Origin: a virus
IMG/VR virus record: IMGVR_UViG_3300046005_000492
Location: 1-25,201 of that record
Reading direction: 5' to 3' (one strand)
DNA: 25,201 nt
The translations under genes and the position numbers were made by a program. Positions 11,387-19,474 of this stretch are shown in pieces. The notes beneath the pieces are model-generated. The model was not told the DNA's origin. It did no database searches and was given only the letters and a program-made list of their open reading frames with translations. Position 1 is the first letter of the stretch; every line of letters begins with the position of its first letter.

Positions 11387-13692
11387 ATCAGTTCACAGGA
11401 TCCGCCTGAGCATGCCTGTGCACCTAGAGTGTCTGCATCAACGAATGTTTGCGCCTCTTCGATTGCAACGGTCCAATCAATCTCAACATAGTCACGCTTA
11501 AGATCGCACCATGTCTTCCACAACGAGACGTGCTTGAGGCAATATGTCGCGCGCCGAATGTCCGTGTCGAAGTAACGATCCGCGAATTGTCGAACGCGAC
11601 GAACCCAATCGCTCTTGTTGAACCATGCGTCAAATACGTCGCGCGCAAGGAAGTACTCAACCAAGTCCTTGTTAGTTTTCTTCTTAGGATACTCAGGAAC
11701 ATCATAGGCTCCTGATAAGTCATCGCCAAAACCAAGAACGGTATCACAAGCCTTCCAAAGATTGTCGTCAAAGGCAGCAAGACCGTCAACAATCAAGCCT
11801 GATGCAAAGACCGATGCATCGCCGTATTCCTTGACGAGTTCGAGCGGAGTCATCACGGTCGCGAACGGAGCCTGTGCATAGTCAAGGTCGCCGGATGATG
11901 ACAATAGCGAGATGCCTGCGAACCATTCTTGGTTATCGAAAATGAAATCCTCGACTGCCACCCACTCGTCGTCCTTAACCGTAATCGTGTTCGACACGTT
12001 GTGCCTCAGCTTAGGATTAACACAAAGGGAAACGTCTGTCCCTGCCCCAACCCAATTCTGTTGAGTGAGTTTTACCTTCTCGAGTAGTTGGACCGCGGTG
12101 AGTTGGTTCTTGACGATAGCGCCGCCTGGAACTTCACATAGGAATGAAATGACGGCATCTGTTTTATTCGACGACCAAACAGAGTCCTCGACCGCCGCAG
12201 GATTGCGACGTTGTGTTTCTTGCAAACAGAACTCGCCTTTGTTTGCCTGAACACGACGGATGTATCGCTTAGCGTGGTGGGGGTGAATGCCCGATGCAGT
12301 ACCTAACACGCACGAGGTTGATCCTGCAGGCTTGACACATGTTGCACGAGCGGCAGGTCTAATACCTAACATTCCCGCAACTTTCTTATTCGTTTCGAGA
12401 ATGTATTGTCCTGCTTCGCGTTGAAGAGCCTCATCAAAAATAACGTCTGGGTTATCCATCATACCCGTGATAGAACAACCAAGCAATGCCTCCTCGTCAA
12501 AGATCTCCTTCGACTCTTTGCTCAAATACTTGAAGTTCGTGTAACCGGCTTGGAGTGTACCGATGATTGCTGAAGCCTCACATGCGCGAAGGAAGTTCTC
12601 GCGGGTATCACACCACTTACCGTTGATCTCGGTTAGGTTGCATCCTTGGAATCCAGAACGACCGTCACGTGTTCGAGGGTACATCCCGATCTCAACACAT
12701 GGGTTGTATCCAAAGTCAAGGTCGTCCATCCAAATAAAGCCTGGCTCGCCAAACTCCTTGGTCGACTTCATCAATGTTGCAAACTCCTTCCGAGAAACAT
12801 ATCCCTTCAGGAGAGCGGCTGAATTATTCGACCTAGCGCGTTGCGGATTATTGACGAACCAATTACCGGTCTTTGCGGTAAGCATATCCGGATCGTCGTG
12901 TGAGAACAAACATAGTGTGGCTGAACGACGAACACCGCCCGAGAGAACAGCATCTGAGATATGCATGATGACGTCATAACAGTCAATCGGACGGAGCTTG
13001 TTCGCAAACTCTCCAGATTTGAAAGCCTCGCTGCTAATACGTCCAGATATGAGAGCTGTTACCTTTTCAATAGCAGCACGCAAACCGTCAGGACCTGGCG
13101 CAGTGAACTGTCCTGCAATCAACGCGCCTGCAGGACGGATCAACGAATAGTCGAAAACGATCTTCTTATTTGCATACTCAGGAAACTCCTTCGACTTTGG
13201 AAGGAAGGACGCGATGAGAACGCCAATTGCGTCTGCCCATCCTTCAATCGAGTCAGCAATAACCCAATGAACTTCCTCAGTAGGTGTTTCGGATACAAGC
13301 TTAGGTAACTTCTTGACGTGTTGCTTTTGAACTGAAAAACCTACACCGCATCCGCAAAGGAGTGAGTATAGGGTTTCTGCAAAAACGCGTTCACGGTCGA
13401 TGTGCGTGAACAAACAGTTGAACATCTTGAGTTCATGCTTGAAGATAGGCGCACCCGCAAACTGTAATGATCGTTGCGCAGCCAACACACGCTTCTTGTT
13501 CTGCATCGACTGTGCAAATGCGATAAGCGAGTCAAGCTCTGGATTAGCAGCGATCTGTTCAGCGTATTTCTCGCGGTGCATCGCATAAACTCGCGCGACG
13601 GCTTCCTCCCATGTTTCTCTACGTTTTTTAGTTGTGTTATACCTCGCGTAACGCGAATAGAAAGTGTATGCCGACAGTGCTTTAATACTCAT
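11383..13692 (-). CDS. nrdJ: Class II (adenosylcobalamin-dependent) ribonucleotide reductase
   Basis: 769 residues, in the size range of monomeric B12-dependent ribonucleoside-triphosphate reductases; it converts ribonucleotides to deoxyribonucleotides for phage DNA synthesis. Visible motifs: RSLQFAG and FNCLFTHID with the N-terminal active-site Cys, LLCGCGVGFSVQ, the finger-loop NPCVEIGM followed by CNLTEING, CVKPAGSTSCVLGTASGIHPHHAKRYIRRVQ (phosphate-binding region), and a C-terminal redox pair in ACSGGSCELI (CX4C). ATG 13692 is used; a longer frame would need TTG 13719. It needs host B12 and a thioredoxin-type reductant. No intein or frameshift seen. Confidence 0.97.
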   Translation of the reverse strand: MSIKALSAYTFYSRYARYNTTKKRRETWEEAVARVYAMHREKYAEQIAANPELDSLIAFAQSMQNKKRVLAAQRSLQFAGAPIFKHELKMFNCLFTHIDRERVFAETLYSLLCGCGVGFSVQKQHVKKLPKLVSETPTEEVHWVIADSIEGWADAIGVLIASFLPKSKEFPEYANKKIVFDYSLIRPAGALIAGQFTAPGPDGLRAAIEKVTALISGRISSEAFKSGEFANKLRPIDCYDVIMHISDAVLSGGVRRSATLCLFSHDDPDMLTAKTGNWFVNNPQRARSNNSAALLKGYVSRKEFATLMKSTKEFGEPGFIWMDDLDFGYNPCVEIGMYPRTRDGRSGFQGCNLTEINGKWCDTRENFLRACEASAIIGTLQAGYTNFKYLSKESKEIFDEEALLGCSITGMMDNPDVIFDEALQREAGQYILETNKKVAGMLGIRPAARATCVKPAGSTSCVLGTASGIHPHHAKRYIRRVQANKGEFCLQETQRRNPAAVEDSVWSSNKTDAVISFLCEVPGGAIVKNQLTAVQLLEKVKLTQQNWVGAGTDVSLCVNPKLRHNVSNTITVKDDEWVAVEDFIFDNQEWFAGISLLSSSGDLDYAQAPFATVMTPLELVKEYGDASVFASGLIVDGLAAFDDNLWKACDTVLGFGDDLSGAYDVPEYPKKKTNKDLVEYFLARDVFDAWFNKSDWVRRVRQFADRYFDTDIRRATYCLKHVSLWKTWCDLKRDYVEIDWTVAIEEAQTFVDADTLGAQACSGGSCELI

Positions 13693-13728
13693 AAGTTTTG
13701 AAAATCGTATGCGTCCCAATTCTATATA

Positions 13729-13908
13729 TCAGACAGGCCGTGTTGTAGGCAGTCCGATATGACAACCTTTTCGTGCGACGGCGTCTACATACACGTAATC
13801 ATGATTGCGTGTCAATGTCTGCAAAGACAACACTCGAGCGATCAACTCCTCCTTCGATAGTTTGGAGAGCGATGCGGCGTCGTTCTTGTCTATTTTAGAT
13901 GATTCCAT
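13729..13908 (-). CDS. Small hypothetical protein (59 residues)
   Basis: Short frame between nrdJ and the next gene, beginning MESSKIDKNDAASLSKLSKEELIARVL and ending CHIGLPTTRPV. The first half is a typical charged helix (LSKEELI pattern). The gap is otherwise empty and no competing frame on this strand is longer. The AT-rich upstream sequence has no clear Shine-Dalgarno sequence. Unrecognised. Confidence 0.58.
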   Translation of the reverse strand: MESSKIDKNDAASLSKLSKEELIARVLSLQTLTRNHDYVYVDAVARKGCHIGLPTTRPV

Positions 13909-13951
13909 ATTTGATATTTTACAACAGTTAGTGCCCTGTGTAAATCAAATT

Positions 13952-14236
13952 TCAGGAATCGTTCGCGGCGCGGCGACGAATTTGTCGTAGCACGCCATTG
14001 CTTGAATCACGAAGTACGATCGTGTTCTTAGGTTGCTTCTTAGCATATGCTAGGACCTCTGCTTGATCCTTATCATTGACGTCAAGATATTTTGACCACC
14101 GCTCAAACTTGTTGCGGCCAGTCTCGAAACGACGGAAGACATCAGATGGAACGTCGAACATTTTCCAAGTATCAGACGAACGCTGGTGTTGCTTGTGGTT
14201 CGTCGGCGTGGTATCTATGTTTGCTACGACATTCAT
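13952..14236 (-). CDS. Hypothetical protein, 94 residues
   Basis: Unrecognised basic protein. N-terminal 20 residues are Thr/Asn/His-rich and probably disordered; then WKMFDVPSDVFRRFETGRNKFERWSKYLD and a C-terminal NTIVLRDSSNGVLRQIRRRAAND. The start overlaps the previous stop (ATGA), placing it in the same coupled set as the next two genes upstream. Confidence 0.77.
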   Translation of the reverse strand: MNVVANIDTTPTNHKQHQRSSDTWKMFDVPSDVFRRFETGRNKFERWSKYLDVNDKDQAEVLAYAKKQPKNTIVLRDSSNGVLRQIRRRAANDS

Positions 14237-14796
14237 TGGTCAATATCAAAGGGGCTTATTTTAATGACGGTTTTAGTTTCAAGGTGAAACACTTCGAAAA
14301 TAGGTTGACCTAATATGTGGCCGCATGGCTCAACTGAGTCAGCTACTTCGACAAGAGAACCGCGCCGAATGATTGGCGAAGCGGTTGCTGGATGCAGCAG
14401 ATCACGGCTAAGACTGAATAGACCTGGCATCAAACCATTCTCAGCTGATTCAGTTAGGGCAGGAAATTCAACGTTAGTTGCCTCAGAAAGAACTGCTTGG
14501 ATCTCAGCGTCAGTCATTGACGTGTGTTCTTTGATTAGGTAAAGCGCGGTTAGATATGAAGCAATGGTCGTCTTCCCGAAAGGAACCTTGTTGACCAATC
14601 GCTTTACATTGAAGACGAGCTTGTGAAAAATGTTATAGACCGACCTTTCGTCTGGGTTCGCAGGTTGCCGCAATACCTTGCCGTCCTTATCAAGCAATCC
14701 TGCTTTGAACGCGCCAGTGTCCTCCCATGCTGTGGTTAACAGTCGAAGGAATCGGAAGGCATAGAAAGTGTCGGCACCGCGTGAAAGTAAACTCAT
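14233..14796 (-). CDS. Conserved T4-like phage protein, unknown function
   Basis: 187 residues. FYAFRFLRLLTTAWEDTGAFKAGLLDKDGK, HKLVFNVKRLVNKVPFGKTTIASYLTALYLIKEH and a final beta-rich segment resemble a small protein widely kept in T4-like phages beside late genes; no function is known to me. Helical first two thirds, no membrane segment. It is linked by ATGA overlaps to both neighbours (14233 and 14793), so the three are one translational unit. Confidence 0.86.
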   Translation of the reverse strand: MSLLSRGADTFYAFRFLRLLTTAWEDTGAFKAGLLDKDGKVLRQPANPDERSVYNIFHKLVFNVKRLVNKVPFGKTTIASYLTALYLIKEHTSMTDAEIQAVLSEATNVEFPALTESAENGLMPGLFSLSRDLLHPATASPIIRRGSLVEVADSVEPCGHILGQPIFEVFHLETKTVIKISPFDIDQ

Positions 14797-15197
14797 AGTC
14801 GCTGAAGTTTTTTGACGACAAACATATCGGATGGGATTGTCTTGTATTCGTCAGGATGTAAAAGGTTAAGATATAGCAGAAATGTTTTCAAGGTTGGCCA
14901 CATGACAGAATCAATTTTGAAGAAACACATTTCAGTTGCTGCTTGTAAACTGAACACGTTGTGAATGACAGTCAAGTGATTCAGAATCAAGCGCTCCTGC
15001 AATTCGTTCTTTTCCTTGTAACGATTGAACAACCGCTTTAAGTATTTGAAGCGAATCAGATCTTCCTCGAACTCTTCTTGGTCAAGAACGCGCGGGTTTA
15101 TGTAATTCTTTGCCGCAAACAGAACAAAGTTCTTCTCGTTGAGATCAACCTTAGGCTTGATTAGAATATTCGGGTTACGAAGGTTTTGAATTGACAT
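14793..15197 (-). CDS. Conserved T4-like phage protein, DUF7207-like
   Basis: 134 residues. Pattern NFVLFAAKNYINPRVLDQEEFEEDLIRFKYLKRLFNRY followed by LQERLILNHLTVIHNVFSLQAATEMCFFKID is a strongly conserved all-helical protein in T4-like phages; the family name is from memory. No catalytic residues seen. It starts the coupled trio after a 190-base gap containing two hairpins. There is no clear Shine-Dalgarno sequence before ATG 15197. Confidence 0.86.
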   Translation of the reverse strand: MSIQNLRNPNILIKPKVDLNEKNFVLFAAKNYINPRVLDQEEFEEDLIRFKYLKRLFNRYKEKNELQERLILNHLTVIHNVFSLQAATEMCFFKIDSVMWPTLKTFLLYLNLLHPDEYKTIPSDMFVVKKLQRL

Positions 15198-15315
15198 GTG
15201 AATCCGGAAGTGTTAAAATAAATTAGAATCTGCGCCGAACAATGCGAATCCAAATTGATTCAGATATTGATTAAGCACCTACTGATTGTATTTAACACGA
15301 CATAAATGTTGCATG

Positions 15316-15338
15316 TTGGAATCTTAATAGATCTCCAA
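15316..15338 (-). terminator. Hairpin in the gap after the 610-residue gene
   Basis: TTGGA(G)ATCT pairs with AGATTCCAA around an ATTA loop: 9 bp with one bulge. It follows the CUUCGG hairpin at 15342. No U tract, so termination or 3'-end protection is a guess. Confidence 0.4.
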
Positions 15339-15341
15339 CGG

Positions 15342-15354
15342 ATCCCGAAGGGAT
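15342..15354 (-). terminator. CUUCGG hairpin
   Basis: Minus-strand RNA ATCCCUUCGGGAU, a 4-5 bp stem closed by a UUCG-type loop, 33 bases below the stop of the 610-residue gene. T4 carries such hairpins between genes, often at transcript ends. Confidence 0.45.
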
Positions 15355-15386
15355 AGGTAGGAATACGAAAAGGTAGTTTCATTATC

Positions 15387-17219
15387 TTACGCGTTTGATT
15401 GTTTCCGATCCAAATCCTGAGTTGCTTCCTCAGATACCGCCTTCTTAGCAGCTCCTTGAATTTTGGAGAAGACAGATGTGTCGCCTGTGACGAGTCCAAT
15501 AAGTGTTAGGAAGGTGCCTGAGATCAAATCCTTTTGAGCAGGAGTAAGTGTCTTACCAGCTTCAAGTGCCTTCATTGCTCTAACGACTCCATTGACTTCC
15601 TCGGCAGGAACAAGACCTGTCATAGCGAGTCTCTTGAACTTCGTTTCATCGAATGCTTCGTTGAGATCGCCGAGGTCAATGATGGTTAGGTCTTGTTCCT
15701 TGACAGCCTTGAAGTATTGTGTAAGCGCCTTCGCAGCGGCTTCGCGTTCTTTAGTGGACTTGAATCCGATTTGGTCGTCATAGACGTTGCCCTTTCCAGC
15801 AGGAAGAACTTTGTCGAGTAGGCGTGCAACGACAGAACCATCTTGACCAATAACCTCGAGACGGAAAGGATCCATTTGACCCTTGGCGCCATCCCATGTT
15901 AGAACGGAGTTAGTCTTGTTCTCAACAAGGTCAGCTGACTCCTTCTTCACAGGTGGCCATTGGATTTCACCCTTTGCGGTGATGTGTTTTGCAAGCTTTC
16001 CTTTTCTCATATGAGCAACGTCAGCACTCATTTGATATCCCTTATAGCCTTGGAGTTCCCAGCCTTGACCAATAAACTCTTTCACCTTTTTCCACAATGC
16101 TGGAGCGACGTTCTCTTCAGCGATGTCAACCATTTCATCAAGATCTTCATTCTTTCGAGGGTATGACGTTGATTGGATTTCGTGGAAGTAAGGAACCTTG
16201 TCTTCAGCGGTGTCCATCCATTTCTCCATTTTCTCGGCGGTAGGGAACGACATCTCCTTGTGAACGATCGGGCCATCGCCCTTCTTAGAGAAGACGGAGT
16301 ACCTAACTGCAAACCCATGAGCGGGGTTAGACGCCTCCTTGAGTTCAGAATAGAAGTCGCCGATAGCCTTACTGAGATTGAGGTCAACTGTCTTAATTTC
16401 CTCGATCATGTGTTCAACGATAACATCCTGGGCAAGACCGACACCAAACTCCTTGATTCGATTCATGCGGCGGATCGTTTCTTCATCGCCCAATGCTTCG
16501 ATGATGTCCCATGGAGTAGGAACGAACTTATCCGAGATCGCATGTTCTTCGTCAGATACACCTTCTTGAACCGTGCCTGTCTTCGTCAACTTCTTGATAG
16601 CAGCGAGTGCCTGGCCGAGTTCAGCGTATGAGGTAGTACCTTCAACATTAACGATGGTGTATGGCTTTGCCTCGTTGTCCGTGATCGCGAAGTAAGTGTC
16701 AGCAAACTTACCAGCACGCATTTGGATGCCGAACATATGATGAACCTGTCCACTAGAAGGTTTCCATCCGGACGCAAACTTCTCGGGCGGCATCATCTTA
16801 AAGCCTGCAACACCCAATGATTTGACCATCGTCTGCCACGCAAGCGATTCCGCGAGTTCAAGCTCTTCTTTCTGAAGTTGGTTTTCTTCATCCATCGCAC
16901 CCGCAAGATCTTCTTCGTCGTATGATTGACTTGGCATATCATACAACTCGGAGTGCTTATCATGAATGCTAGAGATGAGATCGAATGAATTCAGGATTGC
17001 ATCAATCTCTTCAGGCAACAGTTCGATGCCTTCATCGCCGACCGCGGTATAGAGGTCATCAGCCATAGTCGCGATATGATTGAGCGCGATTAGAGTATGT
17101 CCAGTTGCATCCGCCTCGCCATCGTTATCATAAATAGCAGGGGTTCCGTTATCTACGACCTCGGCCGCAGCAGGTACATTTGGTATGTCGCTTGCGCGCA
17201 TTTCTCGTAGTGATTTCAT
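15387..17219 (-). CDS. Large conserved phage protein (610 residues), probably late/structural
   Basis: No enzyme motif recognised. Acidic N-terminal half (DNDGEADATGH, SYDEEDLAGAMDEENQLQKEELELAE). A middle domain carries FGVGLAQDVIVEHMIEEIKTVD and YFHEIQSTSYPRKNED. The C-terminal domain KFKRLAMTGLVPAEEVNGVVRAMKALEAG, TLTPAQKDLISGTFLTLIGLVTGD, VFSKIQGAAKKA resembles a domain common in T4-like phage structural-region proteins. The MKSLREM start is reminiscent of prohead-type proteins. ATG overlaps the previous stop (ATGA). The structural role is inference. Confidence 0.92.
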   Translation of the reverse strand: MKSLREMRASDIPNVPAAAEVVDNGTPAIYDNDGEADATGHTLIALNHIATMADDLYTAVGDEGIELLPEEIDAILNSFDLISSIHDKHSELYDMPSQSYDEEDLAGAMDEENQLQKEELELAESLAWQTMVKSLGVAGFKMMPPEKFASGWKPSSGQVHHMFGIQMRAGKFADTYFAITDNEAKPYTIVNVEGTTSYAELGQALAAIKKLTKTGTVQEGVSDEEHAISDKFVPTPWDIIEALGDEETIRRMNRIKEFGVGLAQDVIVEHMIEEIKTVDLNLSKAIGDFYSELKEASNPAHGFAVRYSVFSKKGDGPIVHKEMSFPTAEKMEKWMDTAEDKVPYFHEIQSTSYPRKNEDLDEMVDIAEENVAPALWKKVKEFIGQGWELQGYKGYQMSADVAHMRKGKLAKHITAKGEIQWPPVKKESADLVENKTNSVLTWDGAKGQMDPFRLEVIGQDGSVVARLLDKVLPAGKGNVYDDQIGFKSTKEREAAAKALTQYFKAVKEQDLTIIDLGDLNEAFDETKFKRLAMTGLVPAEEVNGVVRAMKALEAGKTLTPAQKDLISGTFLTLIGLVTGDTSVFSKIQGAAKKAVSEEATQDLDRKQSNA

Positions 17220-17761
17220 AGTAGTTCGAAGCTCTTAGGGATGTCTAGTTTCTTGGTGTTCTTATCAAAGAAAATTGTTGGGTGCTGTGTAGCACCTGGT
17301 AGTCCGTCAAGGTCGAGACGCAACTGATGTTTGAACGCTGCTTGCTTCCACGTACCTTTGAACGTATCGCCGACACGGCATGCCCCGAGACGAGCAATGC
17401 ATTTGACTTTGCCTTCCGAACCAGGCGTGATGCCTTCCGATTCAACGAGGGTTGAATCAAATTGTTCCCACGCGTCCTTGATTGTCAGCATTGACTTCGA
17501 CGCGATGCCTTCATTCAAATCAATGAAGTGACGCACAACGCCTGGATGTTGTGCACCAACCGTAAGTTCAATGATGCGGTTATCACGAAGATCAGAAACG
17601 GACTCATTCTTGTTTTGTGCCGCGTAATGCGCGCCAAGAGCCATCTTGATTCTTTCCTTCTTACTCTTTCCTTCGAATTTTGGATTGGTCGACTTCACGA
17701 AGTCGGTGATCCATGTTTCGACAGGATCGGATGGTGATAGTACTTCGTTTAGATTTTCCAT
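17216..17761 (-). CDS. Conserved T4-like phage protein with SKKERIKMALGA motif
   Basis: 181 residues. Near the N-terminus, WITDFVKSTNPKFEGKSKKERIKMALGAHYAAQ is a motif I know from several T4-like (especially cyanophage) late-region proteins. The second half (TPGSEGKVKCIARLGACRVGDTFKGTWKQAAFKHQLRLDLDG) is a strand-rich domain. The biochemical role is unknown. An AATAAATA-type box lies 7 bases before ATG 17761, so transcription may start here as well as read through from upstream. Coupled to the 610-residue gene by ATGA. Confidence 0.9.
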   Translation of the reverse strand: MENLNEVLSPSDPVETWITDFVKSTNPKFEGKSKKERIKMALGAHYAAQNKNESVSDLRDNRIIELTVGAQHPGVVRHFIDLNEGIASKSMLTIKDAWEQFDSTLVESEGITPGSEGKVKCIARLGACRVGDTFKGTWKQAAFKHQLRLDLDGLPGATQHPTIFFDKNTKKLDIPKSFELL

Positions 17762-17767
17762 ACTGCT

Positions 17768-18595
17768 TTATTTATTTAGTTTCTCGACTGATGTAATCCA
17801 CTTACGTTGGGTTCCTGCTGGTGATTGCACAACGACAAAGTTAGGACCCAACTCAGTAATCACGCCCTCTACCTTTGATTCAATGATTCTGACTTGGTCG
17901 CCTACTTCAAATAAGGACCCTTTGATAAACTCTTCGCGCTGTTCCGAGACAGGATCGAGTTGAATGTGTTGGCGGTGTACCCATGCTTCCTTAAGGCCCA
18001 TGCCAGTCCTCACAGCATTGAACAACGCAGGAGATTCTGAGAAGTCCTTAGGAACACCTTTGTTGAAAGTTTCGATGTTGTTATCTGCAGCAGCAGCCCT
18101 CATCTTTGATGCGGACATACCATCAACATCATCGGAGTCAGGATCACGTTCCCCGCTTGATATGATTTGCAAACCATCTTTGAAATTATAGAAGCCATGC
18201 TTTGCCTCAACGCCGTTGTACTTATTCAACATTCGGTTGAACTCGTCGATTCGGTCAGACCCTACGACAACAATCGCTTTCGTGAATCCTTGCTTGAATA
18301 GTTTGGTTAATGCTCCGAAGATATCACGAATTGACTCATCCTCGATTATGTTACGGCCATGCTTAGGAAACATCTTCCGCATGAACTTGATCTTATCGGA
18401 ATATGTTAATGGATTTTTCTTTGCGTCTTGTGTCTGGGATGTATAGACACGGTAGGCATTACCTTTTGCAAGTGATGCCATTTTGGTAATCACCTTTTCA
18501 TGCCCTATGGTAGGAGGCTGAAAGCGGCCGAACGTAAGAACGATTGATTTTACGCGTTCTTCCGTGAAAGACCTAAATGATTTCAACTTGGGCAT
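17768..18595 (-). CDS. HIGH-motif nucleotidyltransferase with KOW-like tail
   Basis: 275 residues. Residues 16-200 are a cytidylyl/adenylyltransferase-type Rossmann domain: GRFQPPTIGH (23-32, the HxGH site reading T-I-G-H), VVVGSDRIDEF, and ISSGERDPDSDDVDGMSASKMR (145-166), the ISxSxxR loop. Such enzymes join NMP from NTP to a phosphorylated substrate (NMN, phosphopantetheine, glycerol-3-P); the substrate here is unknown. The C-terminus (FEVGDQVRIIESKVEGVITELGPNFVVVQ, 229-258) is an SH3/KOW-like module, suggesting binding to nucleic acid or protein. A GATAAATT box lies five bases before ATG 18595. Confidence 0.95.
   Translation of the reverse strand: MPKLKSFRSFTEERVKSIVLTFGRFQPPTIGHEKVITKMASLAKGNAYRVYTSQTQDAKKNPLTYSDKIKFMRKMFPKHGRNIIEDESIRDIFGALTKLFKQGFTKAIVVVGSDRIDEFNRMLNKYNGVEAKHGFYNFKDGLQIISSGERDPDSDDVDGMSASKMRAAAADNNIETFNKGVPKDFSESPALFNAVRTGMGLKEAWVHRQHIQLDPVSEQREEFIKGSLFEVGDQVRIIESKVEGVITELGPNFVVVQSPAGTQRKWITSVEKLNK
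17769..17776 (-). promoter_or_regulatory. Late-promoter-like AATAAATA
   Basis: One mismatch to TATAAATA, 7 nt before ATG 17761; it overlaps the end of the upstream nucleotidyltransferase gene. Confidence 0.45.
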
Positions 18596-18596
18596 A

Positions 18597-19448
18597 CTAT
18601 AATTTATCCGCGTATTGGTTCTTTGTTGGAGGCGGCGCTGCTATGTGTTTTGGCGGTACTGGTGCAGGCACATGCTTAGCAGGCTTATTAGAAGGATGCG
18701 GCTTAGCTGATGATGCAGGTTTCGTAGCAGGAGTATGCTTAGGCTTTGTAACAGTCCCAGGACGAACTTGTTTATGCGCAAATCTAGCGGATTGCTTTTT
18801 ACGAACAGTAGGAACTAAACGAGTCGCAAGTCGCTCAATGCCCTTCTTACGTGTGGCAAGGATTTTCTCGATACGAGCGCGTTCACCGACAGATACATCT
18901 GCTTTATTACGACCGCCCAACAACTTGCGAGCCATCATTGTTCGAGCAAGGCCACGAGCACGACGCTTAAGAACATCGGTACCGCCTCGGCGTTTCATTG
19001 CAATGGCACGGGCACGAGCAAGCTTAGGAGCAATACGACGCATGACCATTTTGCGATGCATGCGTTGTTGAGGTGTTAGGGCCTCGCCTAACATATCAAC
19101 GTCTTCATTCATCGACCGCATGAACAACTTAACAGCCATCGCAGTCGGAGCACCATCATAAGACCCACTGCTGTTGCTTACGTCATACTTAATCGCTTTG
19201 TCGAGGATATGACTCAGCGCCTTCTTAGCGCTATTCGACACCTTCCCAACAGCCTTGATATGCTTTAGAATTGCAAGGTCAGTTGCAGCTAAACCCTTTT
19301 CAAGAGCAGCCCAATAATCAGTAGCCTCACAATAATTCTGACGGCGCTTATATGCGTGATATGTCATCAGCCCAATCGGGTCAATTTGTCCCCACATCAC
19401 AGGGTCAATGCTGATGAGGTCGCGGAAATCGTAAACACGGGTGTCCAT
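18597..19448 (-). CDS. Very basic conserved phage protein with Pro/Lys-rich tail
   Basis: 283 residues. Residues 1-115 are a helical domain beginning MDTRVYDFRDL. Residues 125-215 are extremely Arg/Lys-rich (QRMHRKMVMRRIAPKLARA, MKRRGGTDVLKRRARGLART, RNKADVSVGERARIEKIL), a segment I associate with T4-like late-region proteins. Residues 225-283 are low-complexity Pro/Lys/Ala/His. Nucleic-acid binding in the capsid, or a DNA-condensing internal protein, are plausible roles. A perfect TATAAATA box sits 6 bases before ATG 19448. Confidence 0.92.
   Translation of the reverse strand: MDTRVYDFRDLISIDPVMWGQIDPIGLMTYHAYKRRQNYCEATDYWAALEKGLAATDLAILKHIKAVGKVSNSAKKALSHILDKAIKYDVSNSSGSYDGAPTAMAVKLFMRSMNEDVDMLGEALTPQQRMHRKMVMRRIAPKLARARAIAMKRRGGTDVLKRRARGLARTMMARKLLGGRNKADVSVGERARIEKILATRKKGIERLATRLVPTVRKKQSARFAHKQVRPGTVTKPKHTPATKPASSAKPHPSNKPAKHVPAPVPPKHIAAPPPTKNQYADKL
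18601..18608 (-). promoter_or_regulatory. Late-promoter-like GATAAATT, 5 nt from start codon
   Basis: Keeps the central ATAAAT; ATAGT separates it from ATG 18595. It overlaps the last codons of the basic-tail protein gene, so coding constraint could explain part of it. Confidence 0.4.
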
Positions 19449-19454
19449 ATTCCG

Positions 19455-19462
19455 TATTTATA
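19455..19462 (-). promoter_or_regulatory. T4-type late promoter TATAAATA, 6 nt from start codon
   Basis: Perfect octamer between the nucleotidyltransferase gene end and ATG 19448; CGGAAT separates box and start. Predicted leader is zero to one base. Confidence 0.78.
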
Positions 19463-19474
19463 CATACCTTGCTA

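Noticed and set aside
12563-13308. Plus-strand frames of 115-138 codons inside nrdJ
   Set aside because: They are antisense shadows of a strongly conserved gene with no features of their own.
13692-13719. Longer nrdJ start (TTG 13719)
   Set aside because: ATG 13692 is available and the extra nine residues are not needed by the family; kept only as an alternative.
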